This document shows positions 1 through 7,566 of a stretch of 21,856 nucleotides of DNA, in pieces. This stretch comes from JBCCZC01 sp039188505. Lineage in GTDB: Bacteria > Pseudomonadota > Gammaproteobacteria > Xanthomonadales > SZUA-38. The first letter of the stretch is position 1, and every line of letters starts with the position of its first letter. Both the position numbers and the translations under genes were made by a program. The notes below the pieces were generated by a model, which was given only the letters and a program-made list of their open reading frames with translations, did no database searches and was not told the origin of the DNA. Where the stretch lies: positions 1-21,856 of the forward strand of contig JBCCZC010000044.1 of NCBI GenBank assembly GCA_039188505.1, in the 5' to 3' direction.

Positions 1-224
1 AGCACTTTCTCTACAAGCGGGCGACCATGCAGGGGGTTCTGGCCCGCGACTACACGGCCCGAATGGACGAAATGCTCCGCCGCATGGGTCCCTGGGTCCG
101 CGACGGAAGCGTCCGCTATCGCGAGACGATCATCGAGGGCTTCGGGCGCCTGCCGGAAGCCCTCTGCGGACTCTTCACCGGCGCCAACGTCGGCAAGATG
201 ATGGTCGCGGAGACTGACGGCTAG
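1..224 (+). CDS. NADP-dependent medium-chain oxidoreductase (CurA/YfmJ-like), C-terminal fragment
   Basis: Only the last 73 or so codons are present; the reading frame is open from base 3 and the gene begins before the window. The visible tail, with its aromatic-basic start (FLYKRATMQG), a YRETIIEG segment and the ending LFTGANVGKMMV, matches the C-terminus of the zinc-free medium-chain dehydrogenase/reductase family that includes curcumin reductase CurA and plant-type 2-alkenal reductases. These are soluble NADPH-dependent enzymes that reduce activated double bonds. The ATG at 27 lies inside the conserved tail, so it is not the start. The family call rests on recognising the tail alone, because the Rossmann fold and cofactor site lie outside the window. 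Confidence 0.8.
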   Translation, partial: HFLYKRATMQGVLARDYTARMDEMLRRMGPWVRDGSVRYRETIIEGFGRLPEALCGLFTGANVGKMMVAETDG

Positions 225-247
225 CGCCACGTCCCGCCGGCAGCGCC

Positions 248-285
248 TTGACGGCCCCGTCAGTCGGTCCGGTATACGCCGACTG
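248..285 (+). promoter_or_regulatory. Possible promoter with overlapping inverted repeat upstream of the SLC13 gene
   Basis: The 141-bp gap before the permease gene holds TTGACG at 248-253 and TATACG at 273-278. They are separated by 19 nt, which is longer than the ideal 17. Around the second hexamer is a perfect 7-bp inverted repeat, CAGTCGG at 261-267 and CCGACTG at 279-285. This arrangement suits a repressor site over a -10 element, but the repeat could equally be a stem-loop ending the upstream transcript. No T-run follows it. Low confidence. Confidence 0.3.
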
Positions 286-365
286 GGCGCGCCGAGACCT
301 TCAAGCCCGGAACCCCCGAATTGACTACCTGTCCAAGCCCCTGAAGCCGGCTGTGGGGGTAGACC

Positions 366-2189
366 ATGGATCTATCGGCTCCGAACGCACACGCGATGGC
401 CATCATGGCTCTCACGGGGATCGCCCTCGTGCTGTTCACCCGGGAACGAATCCCCCTCGAAACCTCCAGCCTCTTCGTGCTCGTCGCTCTGGTCGCCGGT
501 CTCACGCTGTTTCCCTATGACGACGGGCGCCCGCTGGACGTCACGGAGCTGTTTCACGGCTTCGGACACAAGGCGCTGATCGCCGTCTGCGCGCTGATGG
601 TTCTGGGGCAGGGACTGATTCGGACCGGCGCCCTGGAACCTGTCGGACGGGTCCTCGCTCGCCTCTGGCGGCGCGGCCCCGTGCTCTCGCTCGCGGCAAC
701 GCTGGTGCTGGCGGCGACCATGAGCGCGTTTATCAACAACACGCCGATCGTCGTGCTGATGCTGCCGCTGCTCATCGGCATCGCCACGCGCACGGGCTCC
801 TCGTCTTCCGGAACCCTCCTGCCCATGGGCCTGGCAAGCCTGGTCGGCGGCATGTGCACCACCATCGGGACGTCGACGAATCTGCTGGTGGTCTCGGTCG
901 CCGAAGACATGGGCGTGCCCGCCTTCCAGATGTTCGACTTCTTCCTGCCCGCCCTTGGCGCCGGTGTCGTGGCGCTGGTCTACCTCACGCTCGTTGCCCC
1001 GCGCCTGCTGCCGGAGCGCCGCCCGCCGATGACAGACGCTTCGTCACGACGCTTCACCGCTCAGATCGTGCTGGGTCAGCACAGTGTCGTGTGCGGAAGA
1101 ACCCTGATCGACGCCCAGGAGGCTACCGAGGGGCGACTTCGGGTCGAGAAGATCCAGCGCGGCCAGGGTGTCTTCATCACCCCACTGCCGGATGTCGTCT
1201 TGAATCCCGGAGATCGCCTGACCACAACGGCACGCGCAGACCAGCTCCGGGAATTCGCCCGGGAGCTCGACGGCGAGCTCTACTCCGGCGAGCAGCGCGT
1301 CGACGACGACCATCCGCTGGAGGAAGAGGGCCAGCAGCTGGCCGAAGTGGCGATCACGGCCGGTTCCAGTCTCAGCGGAATGGCGCTGAGCGAGGCGAAC
1401 CTGCTGGCGCGCTACGGGCTCCGGTTCCTCGCGCTCCAGCGGATCGAGCGCGATCGGTTCGTGCCGCGCCTGGACCTCGACCGAATCACGCTGCGAGTCG
1501 GGGACGTACTGCTGGTTCAGGCGAGCCGGGAGAAGCTCACGGAGTGCAAGCTGGGGACCGATTTTCTGGTGCTCGACGGTGGGATCGAGCTGCCCCGTTC
1601 GCGCAAGGCACCGTTGGCCATGGCCATCCTGCTGACGGCCGTCGGTCTCGCGGCGTTCGATGTGCTGCCCATCGAGATCAGCGCGCTCGCCGGATGTCTG
1701 TTCATGCTGGCCACGGGGTGCCTGACCTGGCGCGATGCCACCGCGGCTCTCAACGTTCAGGTGATCCTGATCGTCGTCGCCAGCCTCGCCCTCGGGGAAG
1801 CGTTGATGCGAACAGGCGCTGCGGACTTTCTTGCCCAGGTCTTTCTGGCGATCACCTTCGCCAGCCGGCCGGCCGTGGTCCTGGGCGGCCTGATGATCGC
1901 GCTGGCCGTGCTGACCAACGTGGTCTCCAACAACGCAGCGGCCGTCATCGGCACGCCGATCGCGATCGGCATTGCCTCGCGGCTAGGCTTGCCGGTCGAG
2001 CCGTTCGTGCTTGCCGTGCTGTTCGGCGCAAATCTCAGTTTCGCGACCCCGATGGCGTACAAGACCAACATCCTGGTCATGAACGCTGGCGGCTATCGAT
2101 TCGGAGATTTCGTGCGCGTGGGCGTACCGCTTCTGGTGCTCATGTGGCTGTCGCTGACCACGATCCTGGTCTATGCCTACCGGCTATGA
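366..2189 (+). CDS. SLC13-type permease with two central RCK_C (TrkA-C) domains
   Basis: This is a 607-residue inner-membrane transporter of the ArsB/NhaD/SLC13 superfamily. Two hydrophobic halves (about residues 10-210 and 415-607) flank a soluble middle (about 220-400) with two TrkA-C-like domains, a layout common in bacterial sodium-coupled anion permeases. Each half carries an Asn-rich re-entrant motif: INNTPIV near 123-129 in the first, and TNVVSNNAAAV in the second. GTSTNLLV near 168-175 is also typical. These motifs form the sodium and anion sites in characterised SLC13 proteins. The ATG at 366 follows a G-rich stretch (gggggt); an ATG 30 nt further in is a weaker alternative. The substrate (sulfate, dicarboxylate or another anion) cannot be read from sequence. 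It is convergent with the GGDEF gene on its right. Confidence 0.9.
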   Translation: MDLSAPNAHAMAIMALTGIALVLFTRERIPLETSSLFVLVALVAGLTLFPYDDGRPLDVTELFHGFGHKALIAVCALMVLGQGLIRTGALEPVGRVLARLWRRGPVLSLAATLVLAATMSAFINNTPIVVLMLPLLIGIATRTGSSSSGTLLPMGLASLVGGMCTTIGTSTNLLVVSVAEDMGVPAFQMFDFFLPALGAGVVALVYLTLVAPRLLPERRPPMTDASSRRFTAQIVLGQHSVVCGRTLIDAQEATEGRLRVEKIQRGQGVFITPLPDVVLNPGDRLTTTARADQLREFARELDGELYSGEQRVDDDHPLEEEGQQLAEVAITAGSSLSGMALSEANLLARYGLRFLALQRIERDRFVPRLDLDRITLRVGDVLLVQASREKLTECKLGTDFLVLDGGIELPRSRKAPLAMAILLTAVGLAAFDVLPIEISALAGCLFMLATGCLTWRDATAALNVQVILIVVASLALGEALMRTGAADFLAQVFLAITFASRPAVVLGGLMIALAVLTNVVSNNAAAVIGTPIAIGIASRLGLPVEPFVLAVLFGANLSFATPMAYKTNILVMNAGGYRFGDFVRVGVPLLVLMWLSLTTILVYAYRL

Positions 2190-2317
2190 CGCACCGCTGC
2201 GGGCGAAGCACGAAGCTGGCAACCGGCCAGTGGGTCAGTGGCTCCTCACCGGTGTCAGCAGGGCCTGGTGCACAACCGGTGCCGCCGTTGTCGGGTGGCG
2301 CGCACGCGACGCGTTAG

Positions 2318-3868
2318 TTACCCGTCGGACTGCGCTGAGGGTTCCGTCGGAAAGGAGATGACCCGATTTCGTCCGCGGCGTTTGGCGGCGTAGAGCGCCC
2401 GGTCAGCTCGGTGCACGAGCTGCTGCCAGGTCTCGTCCGTCGCCTGCCGTTCGGCGATGCCCACGCTGATTGTCAGGCGCGGCGCGGGTCGGGCTCCGAG
2501 ATTCTCGATCTCGAGCTCGTCGATCCTACGTCGTATGCGCTCCATGACCTGCGCAGCCTCCTCCTCGGCGGCACCGGCCATCACGACACCGAATTCTTCA
2601 CCCCCGTAGCGGGCGACCGTCCAGGAACGGTCGGTGAGTTCGCCGCGCAGCTGCCTCGCGATCAGCACCAGGCAATCATCGCCATAGAGGTGGCCATGGG
2701 AGTCGTTCAACGGCTTGAAGTGATCCACGTCGAGCATTGCCACGCAGAGCGACTCCGGGCTGGCAAACGCGGCGGCCATCGCGTCGTCGAAAGCGCGCCG
2801 ATTGGCCGCGCCGGTCAGGCCATCCACCCGCGACAGCGTCCTGAACCGCTCATTGCTGGCCTCGAGCTCGGTCCTAACGCTGAGCAGATGGACGAGGCCG
2901 GCAACCTGATCCGCAATCCCACGGAGGAGATCCTGGACCATCGGGGTGAACGTGTCGGGCTCGACGCTCTCGAGGTTCAGAACGCCGAGCACACGCTCGC
3001 CCCACGCGATCGGTACCAGGTATTCGGAACGCACGTCGCTATTGCCCGGCACGTAGTCGGGATCCTTATCGACTTCGGTCACCAGCTGCGGTTTACCGGT
3101 ACGCACGCAGCGTCCGGATACGCCAACGGTGATCGGCCAATCCTCCGGAAAGTGCAGACCCAGCTCGCCGGCACAGACCTCGTACTCGAATCGCACCCCG
3201 TCCGCCGACAGCATCAAGATCGTCGCGACCGATACCGGCAGGCGCTCCTTCATGAAATCCACGGTGAGCCGGAGCATCTCGCTCAGCTGGTCGCTGCGCA
3301 TCGCCAGGCGGGCGACCGAATTCATGACCTCCAGAAACGTGGCCTGCTCGCTCAGGGCCCGGGCCCGACGGCGGGCGACGAAATGCTGTGCGATCAGGTC
3401 ACAAACGGTTTCGAGGAATTCGGTCTGACCATTGAGCGCCTCCGCCTGTCCCGTTTCCGCATTGAGGACCGCGAGAACCTGACCGTCATCGATCACCGGA
3501 ATGCAGAGCTCGGCCCTCACGGCCTCGTAGGTGGGAACGTAGTCGACACTTCGCTCCGTGGCGGGCTCGAACACACGGAGACCGGTCCGCGCAACCCGGC
3601 CTACGATACCGATGCTCATCGACTGCTCGTGCCCCACGAAGAGGTCGGAAGGCAGGTCGGTCGAAAAGGCCTGCAGGACCACAACGCCTCGGCTGGCCTC
3701 GACCGTGGCAACTCCGACGTGCTCCCAGCGGAACTGGCGCCGAATCGCCGACACGACGCGTTCGAGAAAAGCGTCCGTCGGCTGATTCTCGAGTGCCGCG
3801 CGCGCGAGCTCCTTCAGGGTCTGGACCTGCGCACCTGCGATTCCGTCAAGCGGCGCCTGCTCTGTCAC
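2318..3868 (-). CDS. GAF-GAF-GGDEF protein (putative diguanylate cyclase)
   Basis: This 516-residue cytoplasmic signalling protein has a first GAF domain at about 25-160, a second at about 175-325, a short helical linker and a GGDEF domain at about 350-510. The catalytic motif is GGEEF at 422-426, and the metal-binding Asp of the MLDVDHFK segment is present, so cyclic-di-GMP synthesis from GTP is likely. The RxxD inhibitory site expected five residues before GGEEF is absent, so classical product inhibition is unlikely. The GAF ligand is unknown. I chose the GTG at 3868 because GGAAG lies just upstream; the frame stays open to a GTG at 4225 and an ATG at 4111, but that extension is proline- and cysteine-rich, has no recognisable domain and no good ribosome site. 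It is transcribed divergently from the 62-residue membrane protein gene. Confidence 0.9.
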   Translation of the reverse strand: MTEQAPLDGIAGAQVQTLKELARAALENQPTDAFLERVVSAIRRQFRWEHVGVATVEASRGVVVLQAFSTDLPSDLFVGHEQSMSIGIVGRVARTGLRVFEPATERSVDYVPTYEAVRAELCIPVIDDGQVLAVLNAETGQAEALNGQTEFLETVCDLIAQHFVARRRARALSEQATFLEVMNSVARLAMRSDQLSEMLRLTVDFMKERLPVSVATILMLSADGVRFEYEVCAGELGLHFPEDWPITVGVSGRCVRTGKPQLVTEVDKDPDYVPGNSDVRSEYLVPIAWGERVLGVLNLESVEPDTFTPMVQDLLRGIADQVAGLVHLLSVRTELEASNERFRTLSRVDGLTGAANRRAFDDAMAAAFASPESLCVAMLDVDHFKPLNDSHGHLYGDDCLVLIARQLRGELTDRSWTVARYGGEEFGVVMAGAAEEEAAQVMERIRRRIDELEIENLGARPAPRLTISVGIAERQATDETWQQLVHRADRALYAAKRRGRNRVISFPTEPSAQSDG

Positions 3869-4204
3869 TCCCGCTTCCGATCCGTTGTCGGACGGCACGA
3901 TTGTAGCGTTGATCGGCGGCGGCGGATTCTCACGGCATGGCCAACGTCGCCATTGCGCATCAGTTGCAGCGTCGAGCGAGCCGCCATTCGTGGCGCCTGA
4001 GCAGGTAAGGGATCGTTGACCGCGACTCTCGACCTCGCCGCTAGCTGCACGTGGCCCTGACCTTCTGGCACGCGCGCTGGCCAGCCTTGCCTTGCTAACT
4101 TGGTCATTCATTGCGGCGTAGTGACTCCCGCATGACTTCACGGGGAGACCGACGCTGCATTCGGGAAAAGGCCCACGGACGGGCCGGGGACAGGGAGGTC
4201 CTGA
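3869..4204. other. 336-bp divergent intergenic region
   Basis: This stretch separates the GAF-GGDEF start (leftward) from the small membrane protein (rightward) and must hold promoters for both. I see no convincing -35/-10 pair and no copy of the GCAACC-N16-CGTA element found further right. A short stem-loop (GGCCC at 4170-4174, GGGCC at 4181-4185) lies just before the ribosome site of the 4205 gene. The minus strand stays open through most of the region as an extension of the GGDEF frame, but its translation looks non-coding. Confidence 0.5.
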
Positions 4205-4393
4205 ATGGTCGTCTTGGCGATTCACGTTGCCATTTGCGTCTGGATCATCTGGTTAGGCGGCGCGGAGCGGCTTCAGAACACCGCCAGCACCATCCTCTTC
4301 TTCATTCCCGGCATGGACCGGATCGAGCTCAAGGTCTGGGCCGGCCTCTCCCTGGCCCTGATTCCGATCTATCTGCTCGCCGGGGGCACATAG
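4205..4393 (+). CDS. Small two-helix membrane protein, unknown function
   Basis: This is a 62-residue protein made of two hydrophobic segments, about residues 2-17 and 44-60, joined by a polar loop containing the stretch GMDRIELKVW. A good ribosome site (AGGGAGG) lies about 6 nt before the ATG, which supports a real gene despite its size. It most likely sits in the inner membrane. It is followed 59 bp later, on the same strand, by a secreted protein and may share its transcript. I do not recognise a family. Confidence 0.6.
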   Translation: MVVLAIHVAICVWIIWLGGAERLQNTASTILFFIPGMDRIELKVWAGLSLALIPIYLLAGGT

Positions 4394-4452
4394 TGACCCG
4401 CTTCGGTCAGAACCCGCTGCCTCCGAATCAACTGTGCAAAGGGAGTTTGCGT

Positions 4453-5352
4453 ATGAAGAGAACGTCGATTCGTCTAATGATCGTGGCCGCCCTCGTCATG
4501 GCGGCCTTGGTTCTGTTGCCGCAGGAGCCGACATCGCAGCAGAAAGTCCAGACCGTTGCGGCAACGGACGATTCACCGAGTCGAGCAGCCCAAGAAGGGG
4601 ATGCTGCGCTGAGTCCAGTCGAGCCCGGGTACCGCGGTGACGACGCGCGCACCGCGGAGCTCACACTGTCGGAGGCGATTGCCGCGGCCCAGGCCAGCAG
4701 CGATCCAGCCCGACTGCCCTATCCCGCGCTCAGACTGCTCCACGACGAGTGCACGTTCATGGTTGCAGTGAGCGAGGACGGCGGAGGCTTCGAAGCGCTT
4801 GCGGGGATCTACCGGAGCCCGATCGAACTGAGCATGAGACGCGCGCACTACGACGCCTGCGTCGTTCTGGCGCCCCAGATGGCCGGCATCAAGACCGCCC
4901 TGGCGTCCGCCGCCGATGCTGACACCACAGGCATCGCGCTGGCGGAGACCCTGTTCGATCTCGAGACCGACCGCGGGAAGCCATACGCGATCAAGCGGGC
5001 CCGCGAGCTTCTGGCGTCGAGCGACAGCGCCTGGGCCGGCTTGCTGGTCAACGACTACCTCTACGGCGCGGACGAGAACTACCTGCACGAGGCGCGGCGC
5101 CGGCTGGAAGTACAAGGCCACAGCCAGGAATCGATCGAAAGGGTTCTGACCGTCAGCAGCACTTTCGGCTACTGCATGAGCGGCGGCGACTGCAGCCCGG
5201 ACGGTCGCGTCGCGCTCAACGCGATCTGTCGAAGTTCCGCGCCGAGCTGCGGTTTCGACGTGGTCAGCGCCTTGCGCGAACACGTGCTGTCTTCCGCCGA
5301 AATGAGTGCTCTCGAGCAGCTCCACGCCGCGGGCCTGGCAGGCAGCGGCTAG
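4453..5352 (+). CDS. Secreted or membrane-anchored protein of unknown function
   Basis: The product is 299 residues, starting MKRTSIRLMIVAAL, with a basic N-region and one hydrophobic helix to about residue 23. It is therefore exported or anchored with its body in the periplasm. The ATG at 4453 has AGGGAG about 9 nt upstream; the open frame begins earlier, but the signal sequence and ribosome site fix this start. The body is acidic and mostly helical, with several Cys residues, including a clustered pair in the YCMSGGDC segment (near 237-244) and one in PSCGF (near 261), which suggests disulfides. No known domain is recognised. It is convergent with the amidohydrolase gene, only 15 bp away. 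Confidence 0.75.
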   Translation: MKRTSIRLMIVAALVMAALVLLPQEPTSQQKVQTVAATDDSPSRAAQEGDAALSPVEPGYRGDDARTAELTLSEAIAAAQASSDPARLPYPALRLLHDECTFMVAVSEDGGGFEALAGIYRSPIELSMRRAHYDACVVLAPQMAGIKTALASAADADTTGIALAETLFDLETDRGKPYAIKRARELLASSDSAWAGLLVNDYLYGADENYLHEARRRLEVQGHSQESIERVLTVSSTFGYCMSGGDCSPDGRVALNAICRSSAPSCGFDVVSALREHVLSSAEMSALEQLHAAGLAGSG

Positions 5353-5367
5353 GCCGGTGAAGCTTCG

Positions 5368-7395
5368 CTAGGGCGGGTAGCTTGCTTCGATCTCCGCAAG
5401 GCGGGCGTCGATTCCCGCTCGCGACCACCAGCGGCCCCGAACCATCACGCCCAGCGAAGCCCGGAACGTCGACGGGAACAGGCGCGGATCGTCCGCCAGC
5501 AGCAGGAGATCCGCGCTCAAGCCCGGGACAACGCGACCGAAATTCGCTTCCCGGCCGAGCATTCGCGCGCCGTGCCAGGTCGCGGCCTGGAGCGCACCGA
5601 AGGCCGGAATACCCGCGGCCCTGAAGTGGGCCAGTTCCTCGTGGATGCTCGGACCGGGCAGAACGTACTGCACGCCCGCATCCGTGCCGACGGCCAACGG
5701 TGCTCCGGCGTCCCACAGCGCCCGAATCATCGTCAGGCGATTGTCGAGAGCGATGGTCGGCGGCGAGCCTGGCTGCGTGAGCGGGTCGTCGAACCACTCC
5801 CGATACGCGGGAGACAGGAGCCGCCAGTCGCGGGAGTTCCGGATGCGATCGACATCCGCGCGCGACCGCTCGATAACGACCTGCGTGGGGACGTTCCAGA
5901 CGCCGAAAGCGGCTGAAGCGGCGGCCATTTCTCCAACCCGCGAGGCCGACAGCGGCGCCGCCCAGCTGGCCATACCGCTGCGGCTTACGCGGGCGGCGTA
6001 GCCGTCAAGGTGCTCGATGGTGTGGTGGCCCGCCAGCGCCCGATCGATGCCAATCTGGCCGGAGACGTGTCCGACGACCGGAATACCTGCCGCGCTCGCC
6101 TCTTCGATAATCGCCTCGTAGTTCGCGACGGATAGGCGGCTGTAGACCTTGATGAAATCGAAACCGTCTGCGGCGGCGGTGCGAACCGCGGACCGCGCCT
6201 CGGTCGCGTCGGTCACCACGATGGTCTGCGGCCAGTAGCTTTGCGGTCCTTCAATGCCGGGACTAGCCGTCAAGATCCGCGGACCGACAACATCGCCGGC
6301 ATCGATGGCATCGCGCAGCTCTCGCACGCCGGCCTGTCCCCACATCTGGCGTACGGTCGTGACACCGTTGGCGATGATCGTGAACAGATCGTTCTCGAGG
6401 TGGTCATCGGAGACGATCAGGTGGACATGAGAATCGACCAGCCCCGGCATCAGCCAGGCGCCGGGCGCTCGCAGCAACGTCGTGCCCTGCGGTACGGCCG
6501 CGTTGGTCCGCGGCGCCACGGACCGGATGCGGGCGTCGAGGTTCGTGACCACCTGGTCCACGAGCGGCTCCGGGACATCCATGGGCAGCACGTTGACGCC
6601 CACGAAGGCGATCGCCGCGCCGCTCTCGGATGGGTGGCCCTCGTCCCGGTAGAGGGGCTCGGTCAGACGGCCGAGCCTCGCGTCGACCGGCCAGGCCTCG
6701 AGGTCTCCCAAGGCCTGAACGCGATCGTTGCCCTCGAAGGCCAGACTCAACTCGGCCACGCGCGTACTGCGGACGAATCCGCTCGCATCCGGCGCGGCAA
6801 CGGCAAGCATGGGCAGCGGCGCCGCCGGGTCGTTGCTCTGCCCGATCACCCAGCTCGGCGAACCGGTGTCGTCGTAGTGGTAGTGGATGGCGACGGTCCA
6901 CGGGCCCTGCGCCGAGATCGACAGGCCCCAGCCCGTGTCCGTGCGATCCGCCCAGAGACCAGACACCGTCTCATCCGGCAACCCGGCGGCAAAGGTGAAG
7001 GGCACCATGCGTTCCGTGCCCACCCGTTCCGGAATGGCCCAGGTCAGCGTCGCGTGCTCGTGGTCCTCGAAGTCGATCGTCAACGATCCGATCGGCTGGC
7101 CCGATGAGGGTGGCCAGGTGAACCGCAGCATCTCGAAGGTCAGGCCGCCGTCAGCCAGCGTCGCTTCCCCGAAGTACCAGGTTGGTGCGCCAGCCGCGTC
7201 GTGCCCGTACCAGAGGATCGAGTATCGGAGCGTTCCGGGCGTTCGATGCAGGTCGATTCCCTGACCCGGCCGCTCAGGATTCCACCAGAGCCCGCGCACG
7301 GGCGTGCCGTCGACCGGAGCCGGCAGGGCACCGGCCCACAGGGGCGCGACGCCAATGATGAAAGCCAGCCACGGCCGCGCAGACCACCTGATCAT
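5368..7395 (-). CDS. Secreted amidohydrolase with two N-terminal GxW-type modules
   Basis: This is a 675-residue exported enzyme. A signal peptide covers about 1-25. Two copies of an unnamed beta-rich module follow, one starting at GLWWNPERPGQG (35-46) and the other at GLWADRTDTGWG (146-157). The amidohydrolase domain spans about 260-670. The ligands of a subtype I binuclear metal site are all visible: HVH at 323-325, the bridging Lys in FIKVY (416), His in VGHVS (443), His in TIEHLDG (462) and Asp in GTDAG (572). The family includes imidazolonepropionase- and prolidase-like enzymes that cleave C-N bonds in cyclic or dipeptide substrates; the exact substrate is unknown. The ATG at 7395 has GAGGG upstream. 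It lies 171 bp downstream of the TonB receptor on the same strand and may act on what that receptor imports. Confidence 0.88.
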   Translation of the reverse strand: MIRWSARPWLAFIIGVAPLWAGALPAPVDGTPVRGLWWNPERPGQGIDLHRTPGTLRYSILWYGHDAAGAPTWYFGEATLADGGLTFEMLRFTWPPSSGQPIGSLTIDFEDHEHATLTWAIPERVGTERMVPFTFAAGLPDETVSGLWADRTDTGWGLSISAQGPWTVAIHYHYDDTGSPSWVIGQSNDPAAPLPMLAVAAPDASGFVRSTRVAELSLAFEGNDRVQALGDLEAWPVDARLGRLTEPLYRDEGHPSESGAAIAFVGVNVLPMDVPEPLVDQVVTNLDARIRSVAPRTNAAVPQGTTLLRAPGAWLMPGLVDSHVHLIVSDDHLENDLFTIIANGVTTVRQMWGQAGVRELRDAIDAGDVVGPRILTASPGIEGPQSYWPQTIVVTDATEARSAVRTAAADGFDFIKVYSRLSVANYEAIIEEASAAGIPVVGHVSGQIGIDRALAGHHTIEHLDGYAARVSRSGMASWAAPLSASRVGEMAAASAAFGVWNVPTQVVIERSRADVDRIRNSRDWRLLSPAYREWFDDPLTQPGSPPTIALDNRLTMIRALWDAGAPLAVGTDAGVQYVLPGPSIHEELAHFRAAGIPAFGALQAATWHGARMLGREANFGRVVPGLSADLLLLADDPRLFPSTFRASLGVMVRGRWWSRAGIDARLAEIEASYPP

Positions 7396-7407
7396 GGGAC
7401 ACCCTCA

Positions 7408-7440
7408 TACGGTCAGCCCTCATTGTGGGCGCGGACCGTA
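7408..7440 (-). promoter_or_regulatory. Imperfect hairpin in the leader of the amidohydrolase gene
   Basis: A 7-bp stem (TACGGTC at 7408-7414, GACCGTA at 7434-7440) encloses a second 4-bp stem (GCCC at 7416-7419, GGGC at 7427-7430). The hairpin ends 13 bp before the ATG of the amidohydrolase gene. No T-run follows on the minus strand, so it is not a classic terminator. It could tune translation, protect a processed mRNA end, or be an operator. Confidence 0.35.
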
Positions 7441-7566
7441 CGCGAAACGCTCGATCCCCGCGGATACGCAATCCGAGCGCCAGAAGACGCATAGAACGGC
7501 AACCTGGATACGGCGCGCGTGCCTTGAGGACCCGAATTCGGGAGCGGGGCGCGGCGAGCAGGTCGC

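Noticed and set aside
854..2317. 487-codon open frame overlapping the SLC13 gene in another frame
   Set aside because: It is very rich in Arg, Gly and Pro, typical of an out-of-frame reading in GC-rich DNA.
2190..2317. Possible terminator between the convergent SLC13 and GGDEF genes
   Set aside because: No stable GC stem followed by a T-run could be found in either direction.
2411..4000. 529-codon open frame on the plus strand opposite the GAF-GGDEF gene
   Set aside because: The translation lacks any recognisable fold, while the minus strand gives clear GAF and GGDEF domains.
3869..4225. N-terminal extension of the GAF-GGDEF protein to GTG 4225 or ATG 4111
   Set aside because: The extension has low-complexity, Pro- and Cys-rich sequence and weak ribosome sites, and the longest form would overlap the start of the small membrane protein gene.
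7531..7542. Perfect 12-bp palindrome CCCGAATTCGGG after the TonB receptor gene
   Set aside because: It has no loop and no T-run, and palindromes of this size are not rare enough alone to support a regulatory call.
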